Assembly: GCA_019425105.1 (NCBI GenBank)
Contig: JAHYYD010000049.1
Coordinates: 1-11,216, forward strand
Reading direction: 5' to 3'
Length of the DNA stretch: 11,216 nucleotides
From: Actinomycetota bacterium
GTDB lineage: Bacteria > Actinomycetota > Actinomycetes > Actinomycetales > Actinomycetaceae
Positions 1-6,148 of this stretch are shown here, piece by piece (the stretch's first letter is position 1; the number at the start of each line of letters is the position of its first letter). The notes under the pieces were generated by a model. That model was not told where the DNA came from. It did no database searches and saw nothing but the letters and a program-made list of their open reading frames with translations. A program made the position numbers and the translations under genes.

Positions 1-2
1 AA

Positions 3-125
3 ATCGCCGAAGAACTAGGAGTTCCCATGGGGACCGTCATGAGCCGACTGAACCGGGCGCGCAAGAACTTGCGCTCCGCGCTGGCCGACGTCGCCGCGGA
101 ATACGGGATCGGAGGAGCCAAGTGA
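3..125 (+). CDS. sigR: ECF sigma factor, SigR/SigH type, C-terminal end only (5' truncated by window)
   Basis: The last 40 codons of a gene that begins before the window. The visible protein is the end of sigma region 4.2: it starts IAEELGVPMGTVMSRLNRAR, the helix-turn-helix that reads the -35 element, followed by a short KNLRSALADVAAEYG helix. The GTVMSRL.R.R pattern is typical of ECF sigma factors of the SigR/SigH thiol-oxidative stress group. The stop codon TGA (123-125) overlaps the GTG start of the next gene (122-124), so the two are translationally coupled. That next gene is an RsrA-type zinc anti-sigma, which is the main reason for assigning this one to SigR/SigH rather than to another ECF group. 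The family drives thioredoxin, mycothiol and protein-quality genes under disulfide stress. The exact symbol (sigR, sigH or sigE in different genera) is a convention. Confidence 0.85.
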   Translation: MAEELGVPMGTVMSRLNRARKNLRSALADVAAEYGIGGAK

Positions 126-421
126 ACACGCGCGTCACCTGCCAGGACGTCCTCGACGCCCTATACGAACTGATCGACTGCGAGGAATGCGACCGCCGCA
201 GCGGCCTCATCGACGCCGGGTCCGTGCCCGGCCCCGACGCGCGCGCCCGCGCCCTCATGATCCAGCACGTCGCCACCTGCGAGCACTGCTCCGACGCCCT
301 GGACGCCGAACGCCACGTGCGCGCCCTCATGCGCGGCTGCTACGAGTCCGAACAGGCCTCGGATGCGCTGCGCGCCCGCGTCGTCGCCTCCATCACGAGC
401 GTGTCCGTCACCTGGCGCTGA
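122..421 (+). CDS. rsrA: Mycothiol-system anti-sigma factor, RsrA/RshA family
   Basis: A 99-residue zinc-binding anti-sigma (ZAS) protein. It has an N-terminal Cys7 in the TCQDVLDALYELID helix, the signature H49-x3-C53-x2-C56 (HVATCEHC), and a further cysteine at 73 in RALMRGCYE. This matches the usual RsrA/RshA layout and length of about 90-105 residues. In the family these residues hold zinc when reduced, and disulfide formation releases the partner sigma factor. Two extra cysteines at 20 and 23 (DCEEC) form a second C-x2-C that I do not associate with standard RsrA and that might affect redox response. The start is GTG at 122, overlapping the sigma-factor stop by 4 nt; an in-frame AGGAG-like stretch (GGAGGA at 111-116) lies just upstream. 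The protein is cytosolic, has no membrane segment, and is expected to be autoregulated with the sigma gene. Confidence 0.92.
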   Translation: MNTRVTCQDVLDALYELIDCEECDRRSGLIDAGSVPGPDARARALMIQHVATCEHCSDALDAERHVRALMRGCYESEQASDALRARVVASITSVSVTWR

Positions 422-562
422 GCGCGGCCTCGCGCGCGTTCGCTCCCCGCGCTCGCGTCGTCGGCGCCCATTCGCGTGCCAACCCGCGTATCGGCACGTC
501 CATCGACTCGTGCATCGACGAGGCCCGGTGAGCCCCCCGTTTTTCGGTGACCTTCGTCGCCG

Positions 563-586
563 GGAACCGCCTGTGCCTTGGTGGTT
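563..586 (+). promoter_or_regulatory. Candidate SigR/SigH-type promoter upstream of bL37
   Basis: GGAAC (563-567, preceded by G to give GGGAAC) is followed after 16 nt by GTT (584-586). Promoters of the SigR/SigH group have a GGAAT/GGAAC -35 and a GTT-containing -10 about 16-18 nt apart. The site lies 57-80 nt before the bL37 start and just after the sigma/anti-sigma pair, a sensible place for such a promoter. The motif is short and the spacing is at the low end, so chance is possible. The rest of the 422-642 gap shows no convincing gene. Confidence 0.35.
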
Positions 587-642
587 TGGGTCAATGTGTG
601 CAAAAATGCTTCAGTCTAGACAACAAACCCAAGGAGAATGAC

Positions 643-717
643 ATGTCGAAGCGGGGTCGTAAGCGTCGCGATCGTCGTAAGCACGGCGCGAACCACGGCA
701 AGCGTCCTAACGCCTGA
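643..717 (+). CDS. 50S ribosomal protein bL37 (24 residues)
   Basis: A very small gene encoding 24 residues, MSKRGRKRRDRRKHGANHGK followed by RPNA. This matches the small, highly basic actinobacterial ribosomal protein named bL37 from mycobacterial ribosome structures, with its (A/S)KRGRK.RDR start and ANHGKRPN ending. The protein is part of the large subunit. A strong ribosome-binding site AAGGAG (631-636) sits 6 nt before the ATG, and a strong terminator follows 13 nt after the stop, so the gene has clear boundaries despite its length. It is easily missed by gene finders with a length cut-off. It follows the sigma/anti-sigma pair, separated by a 221-nt gap that probably contains its own promoter. 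Confidence 0.93.
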   Translation: MSKRGRKRRDRRKHGANHGKRPNA

Positions 718-730
718 GCCGAATACGTTG

Positions 731-762
731 CGCGCCCGGACCGGATGGTCCGGGCGCGTTTT
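731..762 (+). terminator. Rho-independent terminator after bL37
   Basis: CGCGCCCGGACC (731-742) and GGTCCGGGCGCG (747-758) form a perfect 12-bp stem with a GGAT loop, followed by TTTT (759-762). It lies 13 nt after the bL37 stop and closes the plus-strand block. Confidence 0.93.
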
Positions 763-971
763 GTATGCGCGGCTTACAGGAGCCGGGTGCGGCCGTGCGA
801 GGTGCGCGCCGCGTGCTGGGCGCGCGTGACGTGTGGGGTGTGCTGCCGGGGCTGGGTGCCAGGCGCATTGCGAGGCAGCGATTCACGGGGCACCTGGTGA
901 TCGGTGGTGCACACTCCCGACCTAGCGCGTGGGGCGTCCGAAGGGCCAGAATCAGGGAGATTGTGGCGTCA
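763..971. other. Intergenic stretch with no supported gene
   Basis: I find no gene with a ribosome-binding site or recognisable protein here. A 7-bp inverted repeat GCGCGCC/GGCGCGC (804-810 and 819-825, 8-nt loop) is present without a T tract. The last bases, TGTGGCGTC at 962-970, match those just before cluster 4 (2632-2640). A piece of the duplicated spacer therefore extends left of the first repeat cluster. Confidence 0.5.
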
Positions 972-1095
972 CATCTGGATAGGAACGGCGCATCTGGATA
1001 GGATCAGCGGATCCGGATAGGTTATTAACCTATCCGGATGTTCATAACCTATCCGCGTGTTCGTAACCTATCCGGATGTTCATAACCTATCCGCG
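972..1095. repeat. 19-bp bidirectional repeat array, cluster 1 (3 forward + 4 inverted cores)
   Basis: The core is CATCYGGATAGG. On the left half it repeats every 19 bp in forward orientation with the spacer AACGGCG or ATCAGCG. On the right half it repeats every 19 bp inverted, as CTATCCGSRTGTTCRTAAC units. The two halves meet in a perfect 29-nt palindrome (1011-1039): arm ATCCGGATAGGTTA, single central T, then its reverse complement. The 7-nt spacers differ between the forward and inverted sides, so the halves are not simply one long hairpin. Confidence 0.93.
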
Positions 1096-1149
1096 TTGTG
1101 GCGGCCTAGGCGAGGGTCCGTGAGAAGACGTAGGGCCAGTTGTTTTTCC

Positions 1150-1190
1150 GCTTGCGAGGTGACGTGATCCTGGCGGTTGGTGGACTCGTG
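1150..1190. repeat. Duplicated inter-cluster spacer, copy 1
   Basis: A 41-nt block beginning GCTTGCGAGGTGACGTGA. It matches 2595-2635 at 37 of 41 positions by eye. It shows that the sequence between clusters, and not only the short repeats, was duplicated. Confidence 0.85.
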
Positions 1191-1196
1191 CCCTCG

Positions 1197-1263
1197 CATC
1201 TGGATAGGAACGGCGCATCTGGATAGGTTATTAACCTATCCGCGTGTTCGTAACCTATCCGCG
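1197..1263. repeat. 19-bp bidirectional repeat array, cluster 2 (2 forward + 2 inverted cores)
   Basis: The shortest of the four arrays, built from the same units as cluster 1. The centre GGATAGGTTA (1221-1230), T, TAACCTATCC (1232-1241) is a perfect palindrome. It ends 10 nt from the stop codon of the minus-strand nuclease gene, so it forms that gene's 3' flank and may serve as its transcript end. Confidence 0.92.
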
Positions 1264-1273
1264 TAATGACGGC

Positions 1274-2332
1274 CTAAGCACGGCTTCGTGAGTAGAAGCG
1301 CCGCAATGGGCCATCGCAACGTTGCGTCGGTAGCTTCCACAGGAAACGACATTCGGGAGCAGGATTGATCGGCCCGAGGACCCGGCTCAACCTGATCCGC
1401 AGCTGTTCCCAGTCGTTGTAGTCTGGCCAGCTCACTCGGATGACCTGCCACCCGGCGTCTCGCAGGTGTTCGTCGCGCAACACCCATTCGCGCTTCGCTT
1501 GTTCGAGCTCGACTCGCGTCTCACCAAGCTTTGCAACCCCATCGAATTCGATGATGAGGTGCAAGTCCTCAATCAGTATGTCGATGTAGTAGTGGCGGCC
1601 GCGTACCCCGATGTGCACCTGTGTTTTGACCGCGAAGGGACAGATAGACCGTACCAGCCACAGAAGCGCAGCTTCTGCTGGATTTGCGCAGCCCGGATCG
1701 ATAGCCTTGAGGATCGCGCGAGCACGTCGGTAACCGCGCACGTGGCCTGCCCGATCGAGTCGAGCGAGCAGTTCAGCTCGTATTTCCTCGGCTCGCGGGC
1801 GGCACTCATCCTGGTGAAACATCGAGAACTGGCTCCACGCGTTGAGTGCCATGCACCCAAGGACGAAGGACTCTAACGGCTCCTCATGAAGCGCGCATCG
1901 GACAAGTGCATCGTAGGGGTGTTCCACGACCAGGCCCTCGATCCTGTTACGTTCTTTCGAAAGAGGTGGAAACTGAGAACACGAAACTGATGTAGCCGGG
2001 ACCGTTGTGGAGCCGACACTACAAGAGGGGAGAGACGAGGTGCATCTCCGACTTTCCCGGTAGATGGTTACGGGAGGGTTTTGGGACCACCCGCGGATCC
2101 CCAGGAGTCGTAAGCAGCTCTGCCCGACAAAGACGGGAGAGTGCTCGTGGGAGGTATCGACGGCATGTATACGTGCGCGAGCGACGGCGTCCCATACCTC
2201 CCAGGGGTTGGTGTTTGTGGAATCGAGGGGTAGGACTGCGCAGACGCCACGCATGATGTGGGCCGATGTTGACGCTGATCGTTCGCGAGGTGCATCTGTG
2301 GGCGGGGCGATAATAATGGAACACTTTGTCAT
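1274..2332 (-). CDS. DUF559/Vsr-like PD-(D/E)XK endonuclease-fold protein
   Basis: A 352-residue protein whose C-terminal third looks like the DUF559 nuclease fold. A helix with Glu220 (NPAEAALLWLV) is followed by YYID251ILIEDLHLIIE262FDGVAK268, giving the D...E-x-D-G-x2-K metal-site pattern, and then by LRDAGWQVIRVSWPD (290-304), the usual closing strand. The middle (residues 27-210, RGVCAVLPL...PWEVWDAVARAR...RGYRRARAI) resembles the long linker of actinobacterial proteins often annotated as DUF559 or AbiEi-like, from memory of such proteins. The usual N-terminal winged helix is short or missing: only about 26 residues precede the RGV motif. The start is uncertain, because no good ribosome-binding site precedes ATG 2332, and Met27 (about 2254) is an alternative. 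The gene is flanked on both sides by direct copies of the repeat module and looks less GC-rich than its neighbours, which suggests horizontal gain. The substrate is unknown. Confidence 0.75.
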   Translation of the reverse strand: MTKCSIIIAPPTDAPRERSASTSAHIMRGVCAVLPLDSTNTNPWEVWDAVARARIHAVDTSHEHSPVFVGQSCLRLLGIRGWSQNPPVTIYRESRRCTSSLPSCSVGSTTVPATSVSCSQFPPLSKERNRIEGLVVEHPYDALVRCALHEEPLESFVLGCMALNAWSQFSMFHQDECRPRAEEIRAELLARLDRAGHVRGYRRARAILKAIDPGCANPAEAALLWLVRSICPFAVKTQVHIGVRGRHYYIDILIEDLHLIIEFDGVAKLGETRVELEQAKREWVLRDEHLRDAGWQVIRVSWPDYNDWEQLRIRLSRVLGPINPAPECRFLWKLPTQRCDGPLRRFYSRSRA

Positions 2333-2384
2333 AGACGGAGTTTCGTATCTTCATCGGTATCGAGTAAAGCGCTAGACGAGTGCC

Positions 2385-2423
2385 TGTGGATACACCCGAC
2401 ACTGGAAACAGCCCTGTGGATAA
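2385..2423 (-). other. Two DnaA-box-like 9-mers
   Basis: TGTGGATAA (2415-2423) is the exact complement of the DnaA box TTATCCACA. TGTGGATAC (2385-2393) differs from it by one base. Both are preceded by CC and start 30 bp apart, between the nuclease ORF start and repeat cluster 3. The repeat core itself, read as CTATCCAGA, matches the box at 7 of 9 positions. Whether DnaA binds here is unknown; no replication gene is visible. Confidence 0.45.
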
Positions 2424-2434
2424 GCGCATGCGAG

Positions 2435-2539
2435 TATCCGGATAGGAACGGCGCATCCGGATAGGATCGGCGCTTCTGGATAGGTTATTAAGCTATCCGG
2501 ATGTTCGTAACCTATCCGGGTGTTCGTTACCTATCTGCG
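2435..2539. repeat. 19-bp bidirectional repeat array, cluster 3 (3 forward + 3 inverted cores)
   Basis: The same units as cluster 1, starting TATCCGGATAGGAACGGCG. The central palindrome carries one G-for-C change (GGATAGGTTATTAAGCTATCC), shared with cluster 4 but absent from clusters 1 and 2. The last inverted unit is degenerate (CTATCTGCG). Confidence 0.92.
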
Positions 2540-2594
2540 TGATCGCGTGTGGTGGGTGGGATCTGTGAGGACATGTGAGTCCTGTTGATTGTCT

Positions 2595-2635
2595 GCTTGC
2601 GAGACGACGTGAGCCTGGCGGTTGGTGGACTTGTG
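2595..2635. repeat. Duplicated inter-cluster spacer, copy 2
   Basis: The partner of 1150-1190, in the same orientation and with four mismatches in 41 nt. With clusters 3 and 4 it makes the right-hand copy of the module that flanks the nuclease gene. Confidence 0.85.
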
Positions 2636-2641
2636 GCGTCG

Positions 2642-2746
2642 CATCCGGATAGGAACCGCGTATCTGGATAGGATCGGCGCTTCTGGATAGGAACTGCGGA
2701 TCCGGATAGGTTATTAAGCTATCCGGATGTTCGTAACCTATCCGCG
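2642..2746. repeat. 19-bp bidirectional repeat array, cluster 4 (4 forward + 2 inverted cores)
   Basis: Four forward 19-bp units (spacers AACCGCG, ATCGGCG, AACTGCG, then the centre) meet two inverted units. It shares the altered centre of cluster 3. The sequence just after each of clusters 1, 2 and 4 is also related (GCG.. TGGC/TGAC.GGCC..), so module homology extends some bases beyond the last repeat. Confidence 0.92.
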
Positions 2747-2932
2747 TGATGGCCTCTTATGTGTGGAGCCCGCGAGTAGTGGCGAGACTAGTGGTTCTTC
2801 CATTCGGGATGCGACGCGGGCCCAACGGTGGGAGTATCAAGTGCGGCGTATCCTGGTACGTGCTGGCGCGCGGGCGCGTCCCGATGCGAACAGAAACCGT
2901 TTGTCGATCCGCGAAAGAGCGAAAGAGGCTCC
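2747..2932 (+). other. Leader region of the hydrolase gene
   Basis: 186 nt between cluster 4 and the hydrolase ATG. An open frame runs through it in phase with the hydrolase from 2828, but it lacks a ribosome-binding site and family similarity, so I treat it as untranslated. GAAAGAGG (2921-2928) is the probable ribosome-binding site. I see no confident promoter. Confidence 0.5.
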
Positions 2933-3817
2933 ATGTCCCTCCAGATGCGTCTCGTTCACGCCCGCAAGGGGCTCACGCCTCCCGCGCTGCACACCGAAGA
3001 AGCCGCGCGCGATATGGCGGCCCACGCCCCACAGCCCGACCCGATGCCTGCGTCGATGCGAACGCGTTTCACGGCGACGTGCGACAGGGGCATAACCCGC
3101 GTGTTCCCGAAGCAGGGTCTGCGCTCGGGCGGAGCCCTCATCTTCCTGCACGGTGGCGCCTACCTCTTTCCCCTGGTTGATGGCCAGTGGGGGATTGTCG
3201 AGGGCCTCATCGACCGCACCGGGCTGCCCGTCATCATCCCCGACTATCCGCTCGCCCCCAACCACACTGCGGCGGAAGCGTTCGACTTCGTCCAGCCCAT
3301 CATCGACGAGGCACAGGCTGAGTTTGGCCGCGTCATCATCTTCGGCGACTCGGCGGGTGGCGGCCTAGCGCTCTCCCTTGCCATGCAGCGGCGTGATGCG
3401 GGTCAGCGACAGGTGGACGGCCTCGTCCTGTATGCCCCGTGGGTGGACGTCACCATGACGAATCCGGCGATCGAGGAGGTGCAGGGCCGCGACAAGATCC
3501 TGCGCGTGCCCGGGCTGACGTGGGCGGGTCGCGCGTGGGCTGGCGACCTGGATCCGGCCGACTGGCGTGTCAGCCCCCTGTTTGGCGATCCGTCGGGCCT
3601 GCCGCCGATGCGTATTTTCCAGGGGGACGCGGACATCCTCGGCCCCGACGCGATCGAGTTCGCGCGCAAGGCCGCCCGCGCTGGAGTGGACGTGCGTCTG
3701 CGCGTGGAGCCGGACGGTTTCCACGTGTATGTCCTGAGCGTTCCCGTCATTCCCGAGGCCGAGGAAGCCCTCGACCACAGCGCGCGCTTCATCTCGGGGA
3801 TCCTCACGCAGGCGTAA
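2933..3817 (+). CDS. Alpha/beta hydrolase, HSL-type (family IV) esterase/lipase
   Basis: A 294-residue protein with the full set of hormone-sensitive-lipase-family motifs. The oxyanion-hole loop H73-G-G-A-Y follows strand ALIFL; then come DYPLAP (104-109), the nucleophile elbow G138-D-S140-A-G-G, the probable acid Asp234 in GDADILGPDA, and the catalytic His264 in DGFHVY. Enzymes of this group hydrolyse short acyl esters in the cytosol; the natural substrate cannot be read from sequence. The usual HGGG is HGGA here, a tolerated variant. I chose ATG 2933 because GAAAGAGG lies 4 nt upstream and the protein then starts where family members do; an in-frame extension to 2828 adds 35 residues without homology or a ribosome-binding site. 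There is no signal peptide. It is a lone gene, convergent with the membrane-protein operon. Confidence 0.93.
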   Translation: MSLQMRLVHARKGLTPPALHTEEAARDMAAHAPQPDPMPASMRTRFTATCDRGITRVFPKQGLRSGGALIFLHGGAYLFPLVDGQWGIVEGLIDRTGLPVIIPDYPLAPNHTAAEAFDFVQPIIDEAQAEFGRVIIFGDSAGGGLALSLAMQRRDAGQRQVDGLVLYAPWVDVTMTNPAIEEVQGRDKILRVPGLTWAGRAWAGDLDPADWRVSPLFGDPSGLPPMRIFQGDADILGPDAIEFARKAARAGVDVRLRVEPDGFHVYVLSVPVIPEAEEALDHSARFISGILTQA

Positions 3818-3873
3818 CCGGGGCGTTTCACACGCTGTTTCACGGCCTCGGCGATCGAGGATCACGGTCGCAA

Positions 3874-3897
3874 GCCGCGGCCGCAGGCCGCCCGGCG
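3874..3897. terminator. Possible bidirectional stem-loop between convergent genes
   Basis: GCGGCC (3877-3882) and GGCCGC (3886-3891) pair around a GCA loop. The stem can extend with GCC/GGC (3874-3876, 3894-3896) across a 2-nt bulge. It sits between the converging hydrolase and paralog A. No T tract follows on either strand, so termination here is only plausible. Confidence 0.3.
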
Positions 3898-3908
3898 CTG
3901 CTAGGCAA

Positions 3909-4622
3909 CTAGTCGAGGCGCGCGTCCACCAGCGTTTTACTGTGGACGTACATGTCGATGGTCAGCGGCGTCTGGTCGGGGTGGAGGACGCAGCCTTCGT
4001 AGAGCGGGTGAATGATGCCCGGCAGCTGGGAGATGTCCTGCTCAGAGGTGGCGATGGTGAAGGTGTGCTGGGTGCCATCGTCAAAGCGCATGACGAAGTG
4101 GTTGTTGTAGCTGGTGCCTCCGGTGAACCACTGTGATCGTGTGACGGTGTCTTGGGCGTAGCTGCAGGAGGCGACGGCGCGCGGTTGAGGTCCTTGAACC
4201 AGGTCGATCACCGCGGGCGTGAGAAAGTACAAGACCGGTGTGGCAATCACGAGGACGCCGAATGCCATCGAGGCGAGGTTGTCCAGCTGCTTGCGTACCG
4301 CCCGCCGGTCGCCCGAGCGCTTCGCGGCGCGCAGGTCTGGTATGGAGGCGAGGAGGGTAGCGACGGCACCGATGACGACGAGGAGGCCCAGGCAACACAG
4401 GATGATGGTGCCGACGAGTTTGCTCGTCCCATACGAACCCATGTTGTACATGACGACGATGATCGTGATGATCAACGCCGGGGGGACGAGGAGGAGCAGG
4501 AACAGGGAGCGTCCTGTATGGCGGCCCGGCTTCGTGTCGGCGGGCGAGGGGACTCGAGGCTGGGGCGGAGTAGGGGGAGTATCAGGGACTGACGGTCGGG
4601 GAGGAGTGCTGGATAAACTCAT
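3909..4622 (-). CDS. Paralog A: three-TM protein with C-terminal two-cysteine extracytoplasmic domain
   Basis: A 237-residue protein of an unrecognised family present eight times in this window. It has a Pro/Ser/Thr-rich N-tail (1-36), TM1 about 39-59, a short loop GSYGTSKLV, TM2 about 68-92, a basic cytoplasmic loop (DLRAAKRSGDRRAVRKQ), TM3 about 115-137, then the exported domain 140-237. The domain carries PQPRAVASC153, YNNHFVMRFDDGTQHTF, and PLYEGC211VLHPDQTPLTIDMYVHS...VDARLD. The positive-inside rule puts the N-tail inside and the domain outside, where C153 and C211 could form a disulfide. It is the last gene of the operon, 40 nt after paralog B. Its RAVASC and C-x2-HP motifs resemble paralog H, the first paralog, more than the inner copies. 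The ATG start follows an AGGA-type site. Function unknown. Confidence 0.85.
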   Translation of the reverse strand: MSLSSTPPRPSVPDTPPTPPQPRVPSPADTKPGRHTGRSLFLLLLVPPALIITIIVVMYNMGSYGTSKLVGTIILCCLGLLVVIGAVATLLASIPDLRAAKRSGDRRAVRKQLDNLASMAFGVLVIATPVLYFLTPAVIDLVQGPQPRAVASCSYAQDTVTRSQWFTGGTSYNNHFVMRFDDGTQHTFTIATSEQDISQLPGIIHPLYEGCVLHPDQTPLTIDMYVHSKTLVDARLD

Positions 4623-4662
4623 GGGGATCGTGTCCTGTGTGTGGAGGCCGTGGGGCCTGGCG

Positions 4663-5349
4663 CTAGCCGAGGTGGGCCTCGATGATCCGCCAGCTGCGGG
4701 GCATGACCTGTAGCGTCATGGGTGTCTGGCCCGGATGGGTGACACAGGCGTCGTAGAGCGTGTCGTAGATTGCGAGGGAGTTGGCGGGTTCGGAGTCCTG
4801 CGGTTGCAGGCTGATGTCTTGGACGCGGGTGGAGCCGTCTGCGAGCTGCATGGTGATCTCGTAGACCTGATAGATGGTGGTTGTGCGCGATCCTCGTCTG
4901 CCGCTGCGCCATTCACGGTCGGCGACGCTACTCGTGCAGCTGGTGACGGTCACGGGTTTGGGCCCGCTTGCCAGGTCTCGGACGAGGGGGACGATGCGCA
5001 CGGTGCTCAGTATCCCGAAAGAGATGGCGATGGCGACTCGTCCGGCGGCTTTCCAGCGGCGTCGGCGGGGGATCGCCTTGTCGACGCCGCGGGCCTGCGC
5101 CTCGCGGGCGTCGCGCAGCATCACGGGAATCGCCAGCGGGATCGTGAGGCAGGTGAGGAGGATGCTGAGGTTCATGCCGATGCCCGTCCACAGGCTGAGC
5201 GGCCCGTATTGCGCGCCGGTCTTCATCGCGATCGGGAACAGGATGAGCGGGGCGAACGTGAGGCCGCGGATGACGTAGTGGTGGTCGATGAGGTCCCTGT
5301 AGTCCTGCCGCGACGGCGGAAAGGAAGGATCACGTGGGGGCATACTCAT
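4663..5349 (-). CDS. Paralog B: three-TM protein with two-cysteine extracytoplasmic domain
   Basis: 228 residues with a short N-tail (MSMPPRDPSFPPSRQDYRDL). Predicted membrane segments are at about 27-45, 52-77 and 101-122, with the basic stretch KAIPRRRRWK between TM2 and TM3. The exported domain has VTVTSC138, an Arg-rich loop (REWRSGRRGSR), YEITMQLADGSTRV, and LYDAC202VTHPGQTPMTLQV...SWRIIEAHLG. It is the most divergent copy in the segment between the cysteines, and it lacks the usual Y-x-N-x-F pattern (VYEITM instead). ATG 5349 is preceded by AGGAG at 5356-5360, and the gap to the stop of paralog C is only 19 nt, so operon membership is secure. A second in-frame ATG two codons later is possible. 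Function unknown. Confidence 0.83.
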   Translation of the reverse strand: MSMPPRDPSFPPSRQDYRDLIDHHYVIRGLTFAPLILFPIAMKTGAQYGPLSLWTGIGMNLSILLTCLTIPLAIPVMLRDAREAQARGVDKAIPRRRRWKAAGRVAIAISFGILSTVRIVPLVRDLASGPKPVTVTSCTSSVADREWRSGRRGSRTTTIYQVYEITMQLADGSTRVQDISLQPQDSEPANSLAIYDTLYDACVTHPGQTPMTLQVMPRSWRIIEAHLG

Positions 5350-5368
5350 GGCTCTCTCCTGTGTCTTG

Positions 5369-6070
5369 TCAGTCGATGCGCGCCTCGACGATGGACCACG
5401 TGTGGGGGTAGACCTCCATGGTCATGGAGGCGGATCCGGAGCGCCGAGCGCAGGCCTCGTAGAGGACGCCCGTGAGACCGCCGCGCGAGGCGATGTCGTT
5501 GGCATTGTATGTTTCGATGACCGTGACGTGCTTGGTGCCATCAGCGAGCGTCATCGTGAAGGTGTTGTCCCAATCGTTGTCGGGCGTACGATCAGCGCGC
5601 GTCCCCGGGTTTGACCGCGGCATCTGCTCGAAGCTGCACGAGGTGACGGTGACGGTGGTGGTGCCCTCCTTCAGGTCGCGGAAGGCGGGAAGGCCCTGGC
5701 TGATCGACCGGAATCCCACGTATAACGCGATCACGCACAGGGCGGCCATGCCGAAGGAACGCTGGTTGTACTTCTCAATATCGACGTTGCGCTTGGCCCG
5801 CCACACGCCGAGGTAGGCGAACGCGCACGCGATGAGGAGCCCGGCGACGATGACGAGCCCAACGCCGCAGGCCTGCGTATACCACACGACGCGCTCGCGG
5901 CCGAAGTCTGTGTGCTCTCCGATGACCAAGAAGATCCCATAGGCGGAAATGACGAGAGCCACGAGGACGGCCCCGATGGCGGTGGCGATCTTCTTGAGGA
6001 CACCTGTGCGTGTCGGGCCTTGCGCGGGCGAGGAAGCCCGACGAGGAGAGGAAGCGGGGTTGCGTGACAT
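5369..6070 (-). CDS. Paralog C: three-TM protein with two-cysteine extracytoplasmic domain
   Basis: 233 residues. The N-tail is Ser/Pro/Arg-rich (1-27). TM1 is about 28-50, followed by the outer loop HTDFGRERVVW that recurs as (D)FG.(E/D)R(I/L/V)VW in other copies. TM2 is about 66-90, then comes the inside loop RAKRNVDIEKYNQRS, and TM3 is about 106-124. The exported domain starts FRDLKEG and contains TVTVTSC145SFEQ, NTFTMTLADGTKHVTVIET, and LYEAC207ARRSGSASMTMEVYPHTWSIVEARID, close to the family consensus. The loop after the first cysteine is Asp/Arg-rich (NPGTRADRTPDNDWD). AAAGGGAA precedes the ATG as a ribosome-binding site. The gap to upstream paralog D is 78 nt, the widest in the array. 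Confidence 0.86.
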   Translation of the reverse strand: MSRNPASSPRRASSPAQGPTRTGVLKKIATAIGAVLVALVISAYGIFLVIGEHTDFGRERVVWYTQACGVGLVIVAGLLIACAFAYLGVWRAKRNVDIEKYNQRSFGMAALCVIALYVGFRSISQGLPAFRDLKEGTTTVTVTSCSFEQMPRSNPGTRADRTPDNDWDNTFTMTLADGTKHVTVIETYNANDIASRGGLTGVLYEACARRSGSASMTMEVYPHTWSIVEARID

Positions 6071-6120
6071 GGGTTCCCTTTCAGGCCGTAGAGGTTGGGA
6101 CGAGGCCGGGGCGCGTGCGC

Positions 6121-6143
6121 CGGCCTGCCGGGTGGGCGGGCCG
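6121..6143. other. Stem-loop in the gap between paralogs D and C
   Basis: CGGCCTGCC (6121-6129) pairs with GGCGGGCCG (6135-6143) across a 5-nt loop with one imperfect pair. It lies 5 nt past the stop of paralog D. With no T tract it could be an intra-operon RNA structure or processing site rather than a terminator. Confidence 0.3.
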
Positions 6144-6148
6144 ACCGA

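Noticed and set aside
804..825. Terminator hairpin in the gap after bL37
   Set aside because: GCGCGCC/GGCGCGC is a 7-bp inverted repeat without a T tract, and a much better terminator already lies at 731-762.
765..1001. 78-codon plus-strand open frame
   Set aside because: It starts within a few bases of the bL37 terminator, has no ribosome-binding site, runs into the repeat cluster, and its product looks like random high-GC translation.
1466..1876. 136-codon plus-strand open frame inside the nuclease gene
   Set aside because: It is the antisense shadow of the DUF559 domain; the minus-strand product carries the motif residues.
2019..2456. 145-codon minus-strand open frame overlapping the nuclease 5' end
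   Set aside because: It is in a different frame from the nuclease, starts inside repeat cluster 3, and has no recognisable domain. I considered a frameshifted N-terminus for the nuclease but found no winged-helix sequence in it.
972..2746. CRISPR array
   Set aside because: Units are 19 bp, spacers of 7 nt are themselves repeated, orientation flips in the middle, and no cas gene is present.
972..2746. Insertion sequence or transposon
   Set aside because: No transposase and no terminal inverted repeats with target duplication were found; the flanks are direct copies of a composite repeat.
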